64,000 nucleotides of DNA from Agroathelia rolfsii (Eukaryota > Basidiomycota > Agaricomycetes > Amylocorticiales > Amylocorticiaceae), in the NCBI GenBank assembly GCA_018343915.1, contig JABRWF010000001.1, forward strand, positions 2,604,001 to 2,668,000, in the 5' to 3' direction. The notes below the pieces were generated by a model. The model saw only the letters and a list, made by a program, of their open reading frames with translations. It had not been told where the DNA came from and did not search any database. Shown in pieces: positions 33,888 through 46,162 of this stretch. Each line of letters begins with the position of its first letter. The first letter of the stretch is position 1. The position numbers and the translations under genes were made by a program.

Positions 33888-36717
33888 CTAGAACTGAGAT
33901 GACATGGACAAAGCCGAAGTAGATGCGATGATGGATTCGTCTTCGACCATATCTTCTGGTTCCTCGTAATGCTGTAGAATACTATTTGACTCATCGGTGA
34001 CTCCGTCCTCGAATTCCTCGACGATGGTGTCGTCCCACGATTCTGTATCGTCTAGCATACTTGTCAGTCCCATTTCAATAGCAGAGAGCCAATGTGATAG
34101 ATCGTCCATCGTAGCCGCGAGTTCCACACGCGTTGCCTCGCTTGAGTTTAAGAGTGCAGCGTAGTCTAATGTGCGTATAGGCCGACTGGTAGAAGCAACG
34201 GAAGTGAAAGAAGATGAAGGCGTTAGCCCGCTAGAAGTCGCGGAGGAATCGATCGAGCGTTCGGGCGATATAGAGCGCAATGGGCTTGGGGAGAGGTTAT
34301 TTCGACCACTAGATGGTTGGGCAAAATAGTCTGGCGTCAGAGATGAGCTCAGCTGACTAGGAGATGGAGCAAACATTCGGGGGCCATTGGCGGTCGTGGC
34401 GGGTGGAGAAGGAGGCAGCAGGTCCATTCCCATCTGCAGCTCTGATGACATAGTGGGAATCTGCGAAGAATATTTGTTATATAGTTGTACTAAAAAGCGT
34501 TTATATATTTGAAAGCTCACTTTGAGCACATCTTTGAGGCCTGGCATGCCAGCAAGTGCGTTATGTACGCTGATGTTTCCATCACTTCTGGCAGAGCTAC
34601 CACTCCTTCCTCTTGTCCCACGTGTGGTTGGTTTGACAGGAGGGGACATCGGTGTCTTTACCGTTTCCATCACGGCAACCGAAGTATTCCTTGTCACACT
34701 AGGCCTTCTCAAGGGCAATAGGTTGGCATGACTCGTATCGCGTTCATCAACTGCTGTAGCTGATCGAGCACGACCAATGGCCGGAGGAACTGGAAGGACA
34801 CCAACTGGATGGGGCTTTGATGACGCATCGACAGAGAAAGAGTTCGAGTATGATGACGACGATACACTGGACGAACTGGATGTGCTGTTATGTGACAGAT
34901 GATATGAACCTGGCTGGTCGGTCCGACTGCGGGAAATCTTGGCGGGAAATTGAAAATTAAGACCAGGTCTAGAGGGTGTTGAGGGGTTTTCCGATCGTGA
35001 TGGGGAGTCAGACGTGGGCTTCACAGAAGACGAAGAAATCGAGCCCGGATTTGGGGGTGAAGACACGGCCACTGAGGGTGGTGAATCATGACTTACATCA
35101 ATATGTATGTCATGAGACGGAGGAGGGATATCGATGTCAGGAAACCCTCGGGTCGACCGTACATCACGATAACTAGCGGATTCCTTCGTCGGGGTCGAAA
35201 TGAGATTGATGTCCTCGGCGGCTGCCTTGGGGGACTTCCCTCGAGGAATACCAGGTCCTAAAGGAACCAGGGAATCCTTTCTGGGCTTGTCACCAATTAC
35301 AGGCGAGCCAGGAGAGGGACTCGGACTTGCCGACGCCTTCCTAGGGGGAAAAGCAAAACCAGGCCTCGCGGTATGTTCGTCTATATCAGGGGAGTTCCCG
35401 TTGAATTGCTTCCTTGGAATCGGTCTAATAGTTGGAGATAGGCTAGGTGGGATGGGTGCACGACCGAGACCCAGTAATTGAGGCGAACCGCTGATATCTT
35501 GGGATTTTTCGGACTCTCCGAAGAGACCTCTCAATGACATCGGTAGCTTGCCATTGGGAGGTCGAATGGTATTAATGGTGGACGAGTTCTCCGAAGGTGT
35601 GCCTGAGCCAAAATCTATATCGTCTTCTTCGGCTGGATCGAATTCCCATGCGTTTGATATTCTGTTGGCGGCAAGGAAGTCCTGGAGACTTGAAGACTAA
35701 ATTCAGCGAGAACCCGTGTGAAACACATAGAGGATAACATACTCGGCTTCCTCTCTTATTTCCCAGTCCAGAGGCCCGGCAAGACTAGCCCTCGTGCCAC
35801 CCCCTTGTTTCCAGGCTTCATATCTCAAAAGCAGGTCTTTGAGAACAGTGACGGGGACTTTTGAAGCCGATTTGATCCATTTCGTCTTGGATAGTTCATC
35901 TGCGCTAGCTCGCTGAATCATCCATCAGATACGATAGACTTAGATAATTGATACGACGCACATCATTGGGAGACTCTCGTAGACACATTGATACAAAGTC
36001 GCGCATATCCTTAGTCCCATCGCCCTCAGGTAGTCGCGGGGCGGTCACTCGAGTAATCAAATCGATGACCTTAAGCTGGTCCGTAATATTCATGTGAGGA
36101 GGATAACCTTTAACCATTTCATAAACCATGATACCCAGGCTCCATATGTCCGCTCGGGTATCATACACGGGCACGGTTTGTGCGACTTCTGGTGCCATCC
36201 AATGTGGTGTACCCATCATCGTATTCCGCTTGCTCGACGCAGTTGGAAGCAATGCAGAAACGCCAAAGTCGCAAATCATGACCTTTCCTGTTGCTGTGAC
36301 AAGGACATTGGCCGCCTTGATGTCCCGATGGATAATGGCCGACTTGTGAAGATAAGCCAATCCCACTAGAACCTCACGGATGATGACTACGATGTGTCTC
36401 TCCTCCAGCACGCCTCCCTTGGATGTTTTCATGAGGTCCCGAACACTTCCGCCCTGTGCGTACTCCATAGCAATCCATAGGCATGCACCATCCAAGTAGC
36501 TTCCGTAATACTTTGTAACGTTGGGGGCATCTTTGAGCTGGGTCAGTAGTGCTACTTCCTGTTGTATTCCTTGCACATCTTCTTCTTCCAAGTCCATAAT
36601 CTTCAGCGCAACGATGTTTCCGGTGGGAATGTGCTTTCCCTTGTGAACAGATCCATACGATCCTTTGCCTATTGTCTCGAGGCGTATGTATAGCTGGTGC
36701 ACGTCTTGTTGGGCCAT
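33888..36717 (-). CDS. STE20/germinal-centre-type Ser/Thr protein kinase
   Basis: Kinase domain at the N-terminus from residue about 10: glycine loop IGKGSYGSVHKG, lysine in VALKIMD, catalytic HRDIKAANV, DFGVS, activation-loop GTPHWMAPEV, then ADIWSLGIMVYEM. The layout (kinase first, long tail after) is that of GCK-III/SPS1-KIC1-type kinases, which in yeasts act in polarity, septation or the RAM/MOR pathway. The start at 36717 (MAQQDVHQLY) fits family N-termini. The tail is Ser/Pro-rich and disordered (LVPLGPGIPRGKSPKAAAED), with a conserved-looking C-terminal piece (LDYAALLNSSEATRVELAAT) and an acidic end. Introns include SPND-RASADEL, EEAE-SSSLQ and DVLK-IPTMS. The stop at 33888 is about 45 bp from the convergent APS kinase stop. 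Confidence 0.92.
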
Positions 36718-37266
36718 GTTGATCGTAAGAATACCAAGCAATTATAACAGGTACGATAGAGATAGAGAGTGTTGGGACAAAACTATAGGTGGCTTGAGGC
36801 GTGATAGAGGACGTGAGGAATCGTGGTTTTTAGTGTTCGTATGGATACGGAGACATGGGCGTCAAGCTCAAGTTACCAGTTGTCTGGTGGCCTTAATATG
36901 GGGAAAGATACTCGCAAGTTGAGCAACGGCTGAGGTGGGTTTGATAGAATGTACGCACCGTAATGTCCACGGGACAACCGCTGCAGAAAAGCGAAAGCGA
37001 AGTCGACCGGCGAAACTAAAGGTCTGATGCTAAATAGGTAACACGAGACTATTGAGTAATGTTGATCGAGTGGAAATAAGTCATGCAACTCAGTAACTGA
37101 TGTAATCCAGGTTCTATTAGACAAGAACGTGACACCAACATCTTCAAAGTGTTTATTACACTATTATTCCTTCAGTACATCATGACTCCCACTCACGCTG
37201 TATACAACAAAATGGACATTGGTAAATTACAGGCCGTAGCTATAACGCTTTAAATTCAATTCGGTA
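36718..37266. other. Intergenic stretch between kinase and LYS2
   Basis: About 550 bp holding the kinase promoter and the LYS2 3' end, both on the minus strand. Small open frames without motif. Nothing else seen. Confidence 0.5.
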
Positions 37267-40200
37267 TCATATACCACTCCTTCCTGCTGCCTTGGTGCTC
37301 ACGCCACTCTTCAGCGTTGGCAGAGCCTTGGCTGATGTTGCTGTAGGTTTAGGTAAGAAATCAGCACCCACCAACCAAGCCAGGTACAACCCCATTAATG
37401 CATCCGAGACAGTCATGCTGGGTGCTTCACCGTTCCTCTGGAGAAGCTCGGCAGTGTTCTTGTCGTCCAACTCCGGCGCCTTCGTGCTAGTGGGTAGGTC
37501 ATCGAGCACAAAGTGCAACAATGGGAACAACGCGTTGTCCTGCACTTCCATAACATGCTGCTCGAGCTTGCGACGCCATACAATGTACTCGCATTGCTCA
37601 GTAATGTACCCATACTGCGCGAGGGAGGAAAGCATTGAGTTGAAAGTTGGTAGTGGTCGTGCCGTGACGTGCAATACGCTCAATGCATTGTTGGACAGTG
37701 GCGAAACTGCTGCGAGAGACACTATGCGCGCAACGTGATCAACAGGAACCATATTGATCGAGTTGTTGATGTTTGGCACGAGCCCGAGCTGCACGCAGCC
37801 TTTGACCATGCGCCAGATGAAGTCATCCGTATTTGTCACGGCGTTGGAGGAGTCTCCTACGACATATCCTGGTCGAACAATGTGTCCCCGAAGCCCTCTT
37901 CTTCCTGCCTCGAACAAAAGCTTCTCAGAAACCCACTTGCTCTGGCCATATCCAGTCTTAAGGGAGGCTTTTGCACCCTCCAGATCGTCGGATTCAGGGA
38001 CGCCCTTGAACTCGCTACGGGAATCTATGAGAGCATCCGATAACTTGATGTAGTGCCCAGCGTCTATCGCAGACGTTGAGGACACAAACACCATGTACTT
38101 GGGCTTGGTAGTGCTGGCTAGATTGAGTGCAGTAAGAGTTGAAAGGACATTGGGGGCGCGCAATTTTTCATATGGGTATACCCAATGGACCTATTGTAGA
38201 AACGATCAATCATCTTGGTATACTTGTGTTCGATGGTGACACTCACTAAAGCTCCATTATGCACGATTACATCCGCTTCACTAGCAACTCGCCCCCATGT
38301 CTTTTCATCCAGACCGAAAGACTCGAGACCGAGGTCGCCCATCACGGCCTCCAACCGACCTGACGAAACCCAAGCATCGTCCCAGACAGCACGATCGGAG
38401 GAATTCTCCTTCAACCTCGCTAATGCACGTTCGGGATTTTCTCCTCGAACCAAGCAGATGACCTTGCGAATAGATGCCTGCCGTGAGAGAAGATCCCGTA
38501 ACACGAATGCGCCGAGGAATCCCGTCGCGCCAGTGAGGAAGACCGTAATGTCCGATCGACCAGAGAGTTCCGGTGGGGACTGATACGACGCCGCGAGCCT
38601 AGGAATGAGAGTATCAAGGTCATCACCATACTTGACAGCCTGCGCTCGGGAGCCCTGCTCCGTTGAGGATAGTGCGTTGAGTTGGCTCTTGGATGATCCA
38701 CTCGGACCTTGATTTTCCTTGTAAAGCCCGAGGTCACCGCTCCTTATGCTCTCGATTGCTCCCGCAAGGCCATGCACGGTCGGTTGATCGAAAACTAAAC
38801 CAAGAGGCGCATCAAGTACAAAAGTCTTGCGTATTTCAAAGATCAAGCGCGTGGCAAGGATTGAGTGACCACCGAGATCGAAGAAGCTTTCGTCGAGAGG
38901 TATTGGCTGCGGGGCATTTGGGAGTAGATTTGCCCAGATGGCCTTAATCGTCTCCTCCGTAGGGTTTCCTCTCTCGTTGGTTGTCTGGCGCTCCACCACT
39001 GCCACTGCAGCTTGGGCAGTGTCTGGGAAAGGAAGAGCGAGTTTGTCAATTTTGCCATTCGGGTTCAGCGGCATGCGATTCAGGGGAACAAACACTACAG
39101 ACGATTATTCAGGTGACATCTCGATGTATAATAGTTGTTATACTCACAGGTGGGAATACTATAGCTTGGCAACTTCTTTTTGAGATGCTCACGGATGTCC
39201 TTGATAAGCTTTCGATACTTGCGAATACCACTATTGACATTCTTCTGCTTGGGATCCTCATCCGCTGAAGGCACATCGCTGACATATTCTTGCAACCCGG
39301 CCTTGTCCAGAGGCACAAAGTAGCTGACAAGTATCTTCTCCTCGTCTTTGTCGCGACGAACCAGCGTAACATTCTCGCGGACGAGCGGATGCTGGCTCAA
39401 ATGCGTGTCAATCTCACCAAGCTCGATACGGAATCCTCTAATCTTGACTTGATCATCGGCACGGCCAGTACACTCGACGATGCCATCAGGCAAGTAACGA
39501 CCCAGATCACCCGAGCGATACATGCGATCACGGATGCCCTTCCAGAACTGCGCTTCTGGACCGGGCGCACCTCCCTCGGGGTGCAGGATGGTGTCCTGAT
39601 ACTGAACAGAGTTCGAGGCGGCGAACCAGTTCGTGACGAACTTCTCGGCCGTTGCGTCCGGATCTGAGTAGCCTTCAGCCAGTCCACCCGAACGCACGTA
39701 AATCTCGCCCACTTCGCCGACGGCACACAGAACGTTGCGATCGTTCCTATTCACCACAAGAAGCTGAACGTCTACCATGCCCTCACCTGCTGGCATGATG
39801 TCCTTCTGCGTTTGCAAAAACGTGGGGTCCTCAGAGACGGGCGGAATGGCGAAGTACGAGACGGCGCGCTGTGTCTCAGTCGTGCCGTACATGTTGATAA
39901 TGCGAACGTTAGCTGCCAGAGATTGGAGGCGCAAACAATCACGTTTGGTAAGCACATCACCGACAAAAAACGCATTGCGCAAGGCGGGGATTTGTCGCGT
40001 TGCCTGAGCAGACAGAAGCTGTCCCATTGCGGGCGTCAGATGCGTAATGGTCACTTCGCTATCTGCCATCCATTCTGCCAGACGGCCGGGAGTACCAATG
40101 TCGTTCGCGGTGGGTACATGCAGCTGAGCTCCGAAAAATAGCGGTGTGAAGACTAGCAGACGTCATTAGATTCGAAGAGATGGGTAAGTGAAATTGAATG

Positions 40201-41821
40201 CACTGACTGTCACGTTGTATAGGATCATGAGCGATGCCACTGAGCATGGTGAACTTGGATTCACTGTTTAATCCGAAGCGTTCTCCCATCCATGGGAAGA
40301 AATGGGTGAGACTGTAATGTCTGCCCTTGACACCCTTCGGGATGCCAGTGCTGCCACTTGTGAAAGAAAGCGTGCCGACGCTATCCGGGCCCAATGGGAC
40401 ACCAGTGACTTCATCAGCATGTCTTCTCTCCGCATCGAGGACATCTTCGGGACTGTAGTCTAGCAGAACACCACCAGCAACAGTCCCGTCAGCGAGAAGT
40501 TCCAAGGCAGGTACTTCCACACGGATCTCAAGCTCTGTCGTAATAAATTCCCGCACAGATGGGCCGATTTTTCCAGCACCCTTAAGGACAACCAAACCAC
40601 GTGGTTTGGCTACACTGAGATAGATCGTTTGACGGGAAGGAGGGTAAGCCGGATCTATCTTCGCCTCATACGTTAGAAGGCGCAGTATGGAACCAACGGA
40701 AGACGAGATGACTGACCGATAACGGAGAACGTTGCACCAGCCTTGAGGACGGCCATAACAGCAACCACCAGTTCGACACTTCGATACGCATATACCGTGA
40801 CGACTTCTTCCCTTTGCACTCCCCGTTTGATTAAGTGATGAGCCAGAATATTCGAAGCACGCTCGATCTGGATATACGTGAAAGTACGAGAGATTTGTGG
40901 TTGGTCAAGTGATTCGGCCGGGAAGTGCTGGATCACGCAAGGTCGGTCCGGCCAGCGCCTTGCATTCTGCGAAAATATATCTGGAATGGCGCCCTTCCAA
41001 CCGCACCAGTGTAGATCGCTGGTAGGATCTGGTAGCGTTTCTCTTTGCTTCGGTGTCAACAATGGTATGGAGCCAACAGGCGCAAGGGGGTTCGATGAAA
41101 TCTTGCGAAGGAATATCGAGAGCTGTTCAACGATTGAAGATATGCGTACGGCAGAGAAAAGCAGGGAGTTATAGAGGATACGAAGAGAGATGCGGGGTGC
41201 CAAAGATGCATGGGACGATGCAGGTGGTCTCACAACGAAGATGGTTATATCGGTGGTGGAACTTGTAGATCTAACAAATTCGTCCGTATTCTCGTCGGTT
41301 TCATCGAAAAAGCGGACCCGGAACAGAGGTCTGGAGCCCTCAACTGTGGATTCGTCCTTGTCTTGCTTCAAGGCCTTGAAAATCGTTTCGAAAGGCAGGC
41401 TGTCCAGCTCGGCCTCCTTCTCAATCTGCTGCACACGGCGCACGATGGCCCAAAATGGATCAGATGGGTCGATGGGGATGCGAAGCAGCAGTGGATTTGG
41501 CGCCGCTGCAGAGGATGAGGCGATGATGAGATCTGTATCGCCCGTGTATCTGTGAAGTAGTACGGCAAAAGCTACAAGTAGCAGGTGAAACGCTGAAGGT
41601 TTCTTTTCCATGTCATCTTCATCATCATCGATTCTATCATCCTCTGTGAAGAGTGCGAGCTTTAAAAGGCTGAGGGAGGTTTGTTCTGGCAGTTGTGCAA
41701 CATGTGCGGCCTCAACGACCTTGGTCGTCGTCCCTGTCGTCCTGGGATAGTCGGTGGGGAGAGAGATCGAGGGCAGGTTTTGTAGTCTAGCCAAGACGCG
41801 GGCCAGGCGATCGTCAGCCAT
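37267..41821 (-). CDS. LYS2: L-2-aminoadipate reductase large subunit (lysine biosynthesis)
   Basis: Multidomain NRPS-like enzyme that adenylates alpha-aminoadipate, loads it on a carrier and reduces it to the semialdehyde with NADPH. The N-terminal condensation-like part starts [14 protein letters not shown] at 41821. The adenylation domain has [53 protein letters not shown] and [13 protein letters not shown]. The carrier motif is [12 protein letters not shown], with the phosphopantetheine Ser. The reductase domain starts [19 protein letters not shown] and continues [12 protein letters not shown]. It ends AAGRSGI at 37267. A few short introns (one splits [10 protein letters not shown]). Full length, about 1,400 aa. 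Needs a phosphopantetheinyl transferase (LYS5), not in this window. Confidence 0.97.
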
Positions 41822-42118
41822 GGTTGTTTTGGATGGAGTGACTCGGGTAGGGATGTGTGGAGAAACTAGTATAAGAACGAGTCATTCCAGTGGTAAGATT
41901 AAATATCGGACCTGGTCGGCCTTACTTGATACTTCAAGTTGTTAACAAAACTTGTAAGAAAAAAAAAAACAAAGTCCGAATTGATGCGGCCAACAGCTTC
42001 CCGATTGATCTAAGCTTTGCTTCTTTGACTGACTTGACTGACTCGGACGGGTCTGACTTGAATCAACTACTTACACTACCACTAGCACTCAAGCTGGCAT
42101 TTAATTGCTCATAAAATC
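41822..42118. promoter_or_regulatory. Shared upstream region of LYS2 and eIF2B gamma
   Basis: 297 bp between divergent starts. Two TGACTGACT-like words near 42027-42045 (ctgacttgactgactcgga) resemble half-sites of the GCN4/CPC1 element TGACTC, which would fit a lysine gene. Inference from motif only. Confidence 0.45.
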
Positions 42119-44120
42119 ATGGACTTGGTAGACACACACACATCATCTATCGCCCGAGAATTCATTGCCGTTATCCTCGCAGGCTTTGGAAATGAGCGAG
42201 TCACTATCACATTCTCGCCCTACTTCTTACATCTCACAATAGGATCTTTGCTCTAACAGACTACTACCGCTGAGCAGTAATCATGGCGATGAGCCCTGCC
42301 CCAAAGCTCTGCTTCCAGTGGGAAACAAACCCATGATTGACTATCCTTTGACATGGCTTGAACAATCCGGCATTAAAGGTATACCCAATATAACTGATCT
42401 CAGGTCGAACTATCTTAAAGATGCATCTACAGATGTCTTGTTGATCTGTCCTTCCTCCCACAAGGCTGCTATTTCTCACCACATTCGATCCGACTCTTCA
42501 TCCGCTTCATTCTCTTCCCTACGCATAGATCTACAAACATTTGAGGAGTCAGAGCATCTGAATGTCGGCACCTGTGGAATTTTGCGACACTTTGCCGGTC
42601 GAATAGAGGACGACTTCATCTTGCTCCCATGTGACTTCATCCCTCCCAACGATCTGCCGTTGTCGAGTTTACTCAACAAATTCCGCGTTGATATAACTTC
42701 GAATGGTACAATTGCCACGACATGCTGGGTCCCTACTCGGCGTCCAGAGAAAGGTAGCATCCCAGAAGAATGGGGGATATATACGAATGCCTCTGCCATA
42801 GTCTGGGACGAGCATACATCAAGTCTGTTATATATCGACACGCCAGACGATACAGATCGCAATGATGAGGAAATCGAGCTCCGAATGTCATTACTCACCC
42901 AGTATGGTTCTTGTTCAATACTGCGTCGCTTGCACAGCTAATCTCAACATAGACATCCCAAAGCACGCCTATCCGTAGCATTCCAAGACTCCCACGTCTA
43001 CATATGTCAACACGCTGTACTCGACGTCCTGCAATCAAAAACTGACTTTGAAAGCTTCCGAGAGGAATTTATGCCATGGTTATGCAAGATTCAGTATCAA
43101 AAAACCAAGCGAGCAAAATATGGGCATAGTCAGTCCAAGCACTTTTAGTTAATCTCTCATCGTTTCACAAGCTTACTATGGACAGTCCTCAGCTCCATAA
43201 CCAACGAGATGTCACAAGACAAATCTCTACGACATTCGACAACATATCCATATGGGCGTCGATCCAAAGCACACGATCATAAACTTGTGTCTTCAGATGG
43301 AACTAGTTCACCGAAGGATCTAGCTGTATCCGCACCGGCTTCACCGAGCGGAGATGATACGGATCCCAAGATCACCGCAAGTCTCCAGGTCAGCGCTGTT
43401 ATCTTGCGAGACTCCGGCTTCTCGATACGCACGAACAATCTGTTCGCATATCTCGAAGCAAACCGTCATGTATGCATATATCCACTTGCATTGTAATATG
43501 CCAATCTGATCATAACGACCTTTTGTGTTTTCCAGTTCCTCTCCAAGACATCCTGGGCTCTCCCTACAGACCAAGAGAACCGTTCTCTTATTGATCAAAA
43601 AGCCCAAATATCTTCCGACTCTATGATTGGCGATTCTACCAAGGTAGAGGAACGTACAAGCATCAAGAGATCCGTGATCGGCAAGCACTGTGCCATCGGA
43701 AAGTTTGCCAAAATTGTCGGATGTGTCATTCAAGACCACTGTGTTATTGCAGAGGGGTAAGTGTTAGAGGATTAGTGTAGCATCGACTTTATTTATTTAC
43801 CAAAAAAAAAAAATTGGAATATAGGGCAAAGCTTGAAGGATGTATCCTCGGCAAATATACAAAGGTTGGCATCAAGGCAGAGATGTCCAAGTGCATCACC
43901 CAGGCCGGATATGAGGTTGCTGCTGGAGGCATGTTTAACCGTTACTAAAACACTCGAGCATATACTCATAGCTATTACAGAGGTACTCAAGTCGGAGAAA
44001 CTTGATGTCCATGACTGGACGGCAGGCATCGAAAGCGATGGCGACGCGCTGGGTGAGGGAAGCAGCGATGAATCCGCCAGCGATAATGATTCAGACGGGG
44101 GCGAAGAGACAGATTCATGA
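42119..44120 (+). CDS. GCD1: Translation initiation factor eIF2B subunit gamma
   Basis: Part of the guanine-nucleotide exchange factor for eIF2. Start at 42119 (MDLVDTHTSSIAREF). The nucleotidyltransferase-like domain reads AVILAGFGNELLPL and CPKALLPVGNKPMIDYPLTW, then the spliced SGIKDVLLICPSS, VGTCGILRHFAGRIEDDFIL and LLPCDFIPPNDLPL. A later exon gives HPKARLSVAFQDSHVYI. The C-terminal left-handed beta-helix shows hexapeptide repeats (SVIGKHCAIGKFAKIVGCVI, then AKLEGCILGKYTKVG). The acidic end closes with EETDS at 44120. The intron after FGNE begins with GC (GA|GCGAGT) and ends CTAACAG at 42259. The family match is strong. Confidence 0.92.
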
Positions 44121-44340
44121 TGTTCATTCATATCGCTCTCAATCATCTGGAGTTAATGTCAATGATGGCTTCCACTCTTCATCAAGCGTTCATTGTAAGC
44201 CGTAAATCATTCCGATATCATTCTTGTCTAAAATCAAAATATGTACTGTTGTTACACAAGAGAGGTATAACTTCCTAACTTTATATTAGAGTATATGAGT
44301 ATCAATAAAAAGTTCCAATCACCGTCATCTCACTCGTCAT

Positions 44341-45807
44341 TTACAAAGAAACCAATTTCACCCAGGCACCCTCAGCTCCGCCCTCCTCAGCAGCAAAGAT
44401 AGCGTTTAAGAGCCCTGCGAGACGAATGCCAGCCTGAGCCAATAACTTCTCGATAATAAGTCTCTCGCGAATGACACCGGAGTACTCCGGTGTATCAAGC
44501 TCGAGCCAGGGGGTCCTAGGCCTCCTTCCAAACTGCTCAGCAGAGTCCTGTTCATGATGGCCTAGGAATACACCATCCTCAGAAATCTCCGCCAACTCTT
44601 CCTCAACTGTGGCAGCATGTGAATGATGATGATCACTAGGATGGCCACCGAATATATCGTCGAGTTTGCCGTTAACGTAAGGTGGCTGATCGAAAGCCTT
44701 AGGCCAGATGAATTCACAGTTGAAATCATGAATAGGTTGTGCCCAGTGGTAGGGGCACACTACGGACGTATCCGCATGCTCCGGCTCGGGGCCCTGGGCG
44801 GAGGTGAAGTAGGCAAGCGCTCCGTTGATGATGTGAGACAAGCTAGATGGCAGGAATGGCGCCTGGCCGACCCAGGACGCCAACGTGGAAAGGAAAGAAG
44901 ACTCTGGTTCAAAGGACGCGGAAGGGGCAGGAGCAGGACAAGAGAGCCATTCCTCTACTTCGTCTTGCCAGTAGCCCATGATACCCTCCCACATAATCTT
45001 GCGAACGTAGGGATCATAGATGGCGCCACGCAAGGCTGTCTCTACCTCAGGAACAGGGAGAGGACGGGAGTAATTCGAGTTTGACGGGAAGGAGCGCAGT
45101 GTCTTCGCAATGAGAAGGCTATCCCAGACAGAATGCAAGTCTAGAAAATATTAAACACGGAATAACATTTGATTAAGAAGAGCAAAATACTTACTCGATA
45201 CCCGACCATCGAACAAGACCTTCACTCCATTTCCACCCTTATCTCGACCCGCTAAATGCAGCGGCATATGCATGTCTCCCAAGAAGTGAACAAAGAACTT
45301 AAGAGCATCATTGGCGTAATCATCATACTCTTCTTCACTTTCGACAAAATTAACCAGAGTTTTGGTTGTGTTGCCAATGGCCGATATGACGTTATGGCCA
45401 TGTACGCCCGCCCAACCCTGTTCTCCAGGGAATGCACAGGTTTCGCTCGGATAATCGTCAAGGGAGTTGATATAGTGCAAGGGTCCTGTCCAGCGGTAAT
45501 GAGGGTTGCGCCGGACGCGGTCTGCCCAGGCAGCAATGGGAGCAAGATAGCAAGGTGGGTCATACGGTCCAGGGTTCGATGGAGGATCGTATCTTAGCAG
45601 CGTGCACAGTTGCGGCAAGACTGATGGATGCAGATGAATCTGGGCAATAGTAGCCACGATTTCATGACCTGCAGTACAGATGTTTGGTTCCAATTAATAC
45701 ATTTGAGAAAGACCTAACTTACCAGCTGCTCCCCATGCCAGAGCCGAGGGAACTGCTTGTAAAGCAGCACCTGCCGCCAAGAATAGACGCGTCTTGCTAA
45801 CGCGCAT
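44341..45807 (-). CDS. Secreted S1/P1-type zinc nuclease
   Basis: Extracellular single-strand-specific nuclease and 3'-nucleotidase. Start at 45807; a signal peptide (MRVSKTRLFLAAGAALQAVP, then SALA) is followed by mature WGAAGHE, whose N-terminal Trp and His bind zinc. Further zinc ligands are visible in WADRVRR, LHYIN, FFVHFLGDMHMPLH and HSVWD. Disulphide cysteines appear in CYLAP, CAFPG, CPYHW and CEFIW. Odd for the family is a His/Glu-rich stretch near the C-terminal third (HPSDHHHSHAATVEEELAEI). Ends WVKLVSL at 44341. Introns at WGAAG-HE and RVS-NLHS. Probably used for phosphate or nucleoside scavenging. Confidence 0.93.
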
Positions 45808-46162
45808 AATTGCTAGCTAATTAATGGATGGAATCCAACAGATATGGTCTGGGACGAGAGATAGATGAGAGAGAGAGAGAGAGCAGTTGGTACCCGATAT
45901 GAGCGAACGGGTTTGTCTTAAGAGGTGCTGTGCAAGCCTTATCCCCCACCCATGGAGCTATTAGTGCAGCACTTGTCCAGAGGCACCCATTTCATTCTCC
46001 GACCATACACAATCACGTGAGCATGGAGCAATTTCGAAGAGGCAGTAGTAGAGCCAAAGCAGCGCATTCAAAGTATTTCGGGCAAGAAAGGGCATGAATG
46101 GCACGGGGCATAGTATATTATATTAGGTAATATGATACTCCAGTAAGAAATTAGGGGTGAGA
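45808..46162. other. Intergenic gap with GA repeat
   Basis: About 355 bp, promoter side of the nuclease and 3' side of lipoyl synthase. Holds a short (GA)n run near 45866-45882. No gene seen. Confidence 0.5.

Noticed and set aside
37292..37738. 148-codon plus-strand frame in the LYS2 region
   Set aside because: Antisense to the well-supported LYS2 reductase domain.
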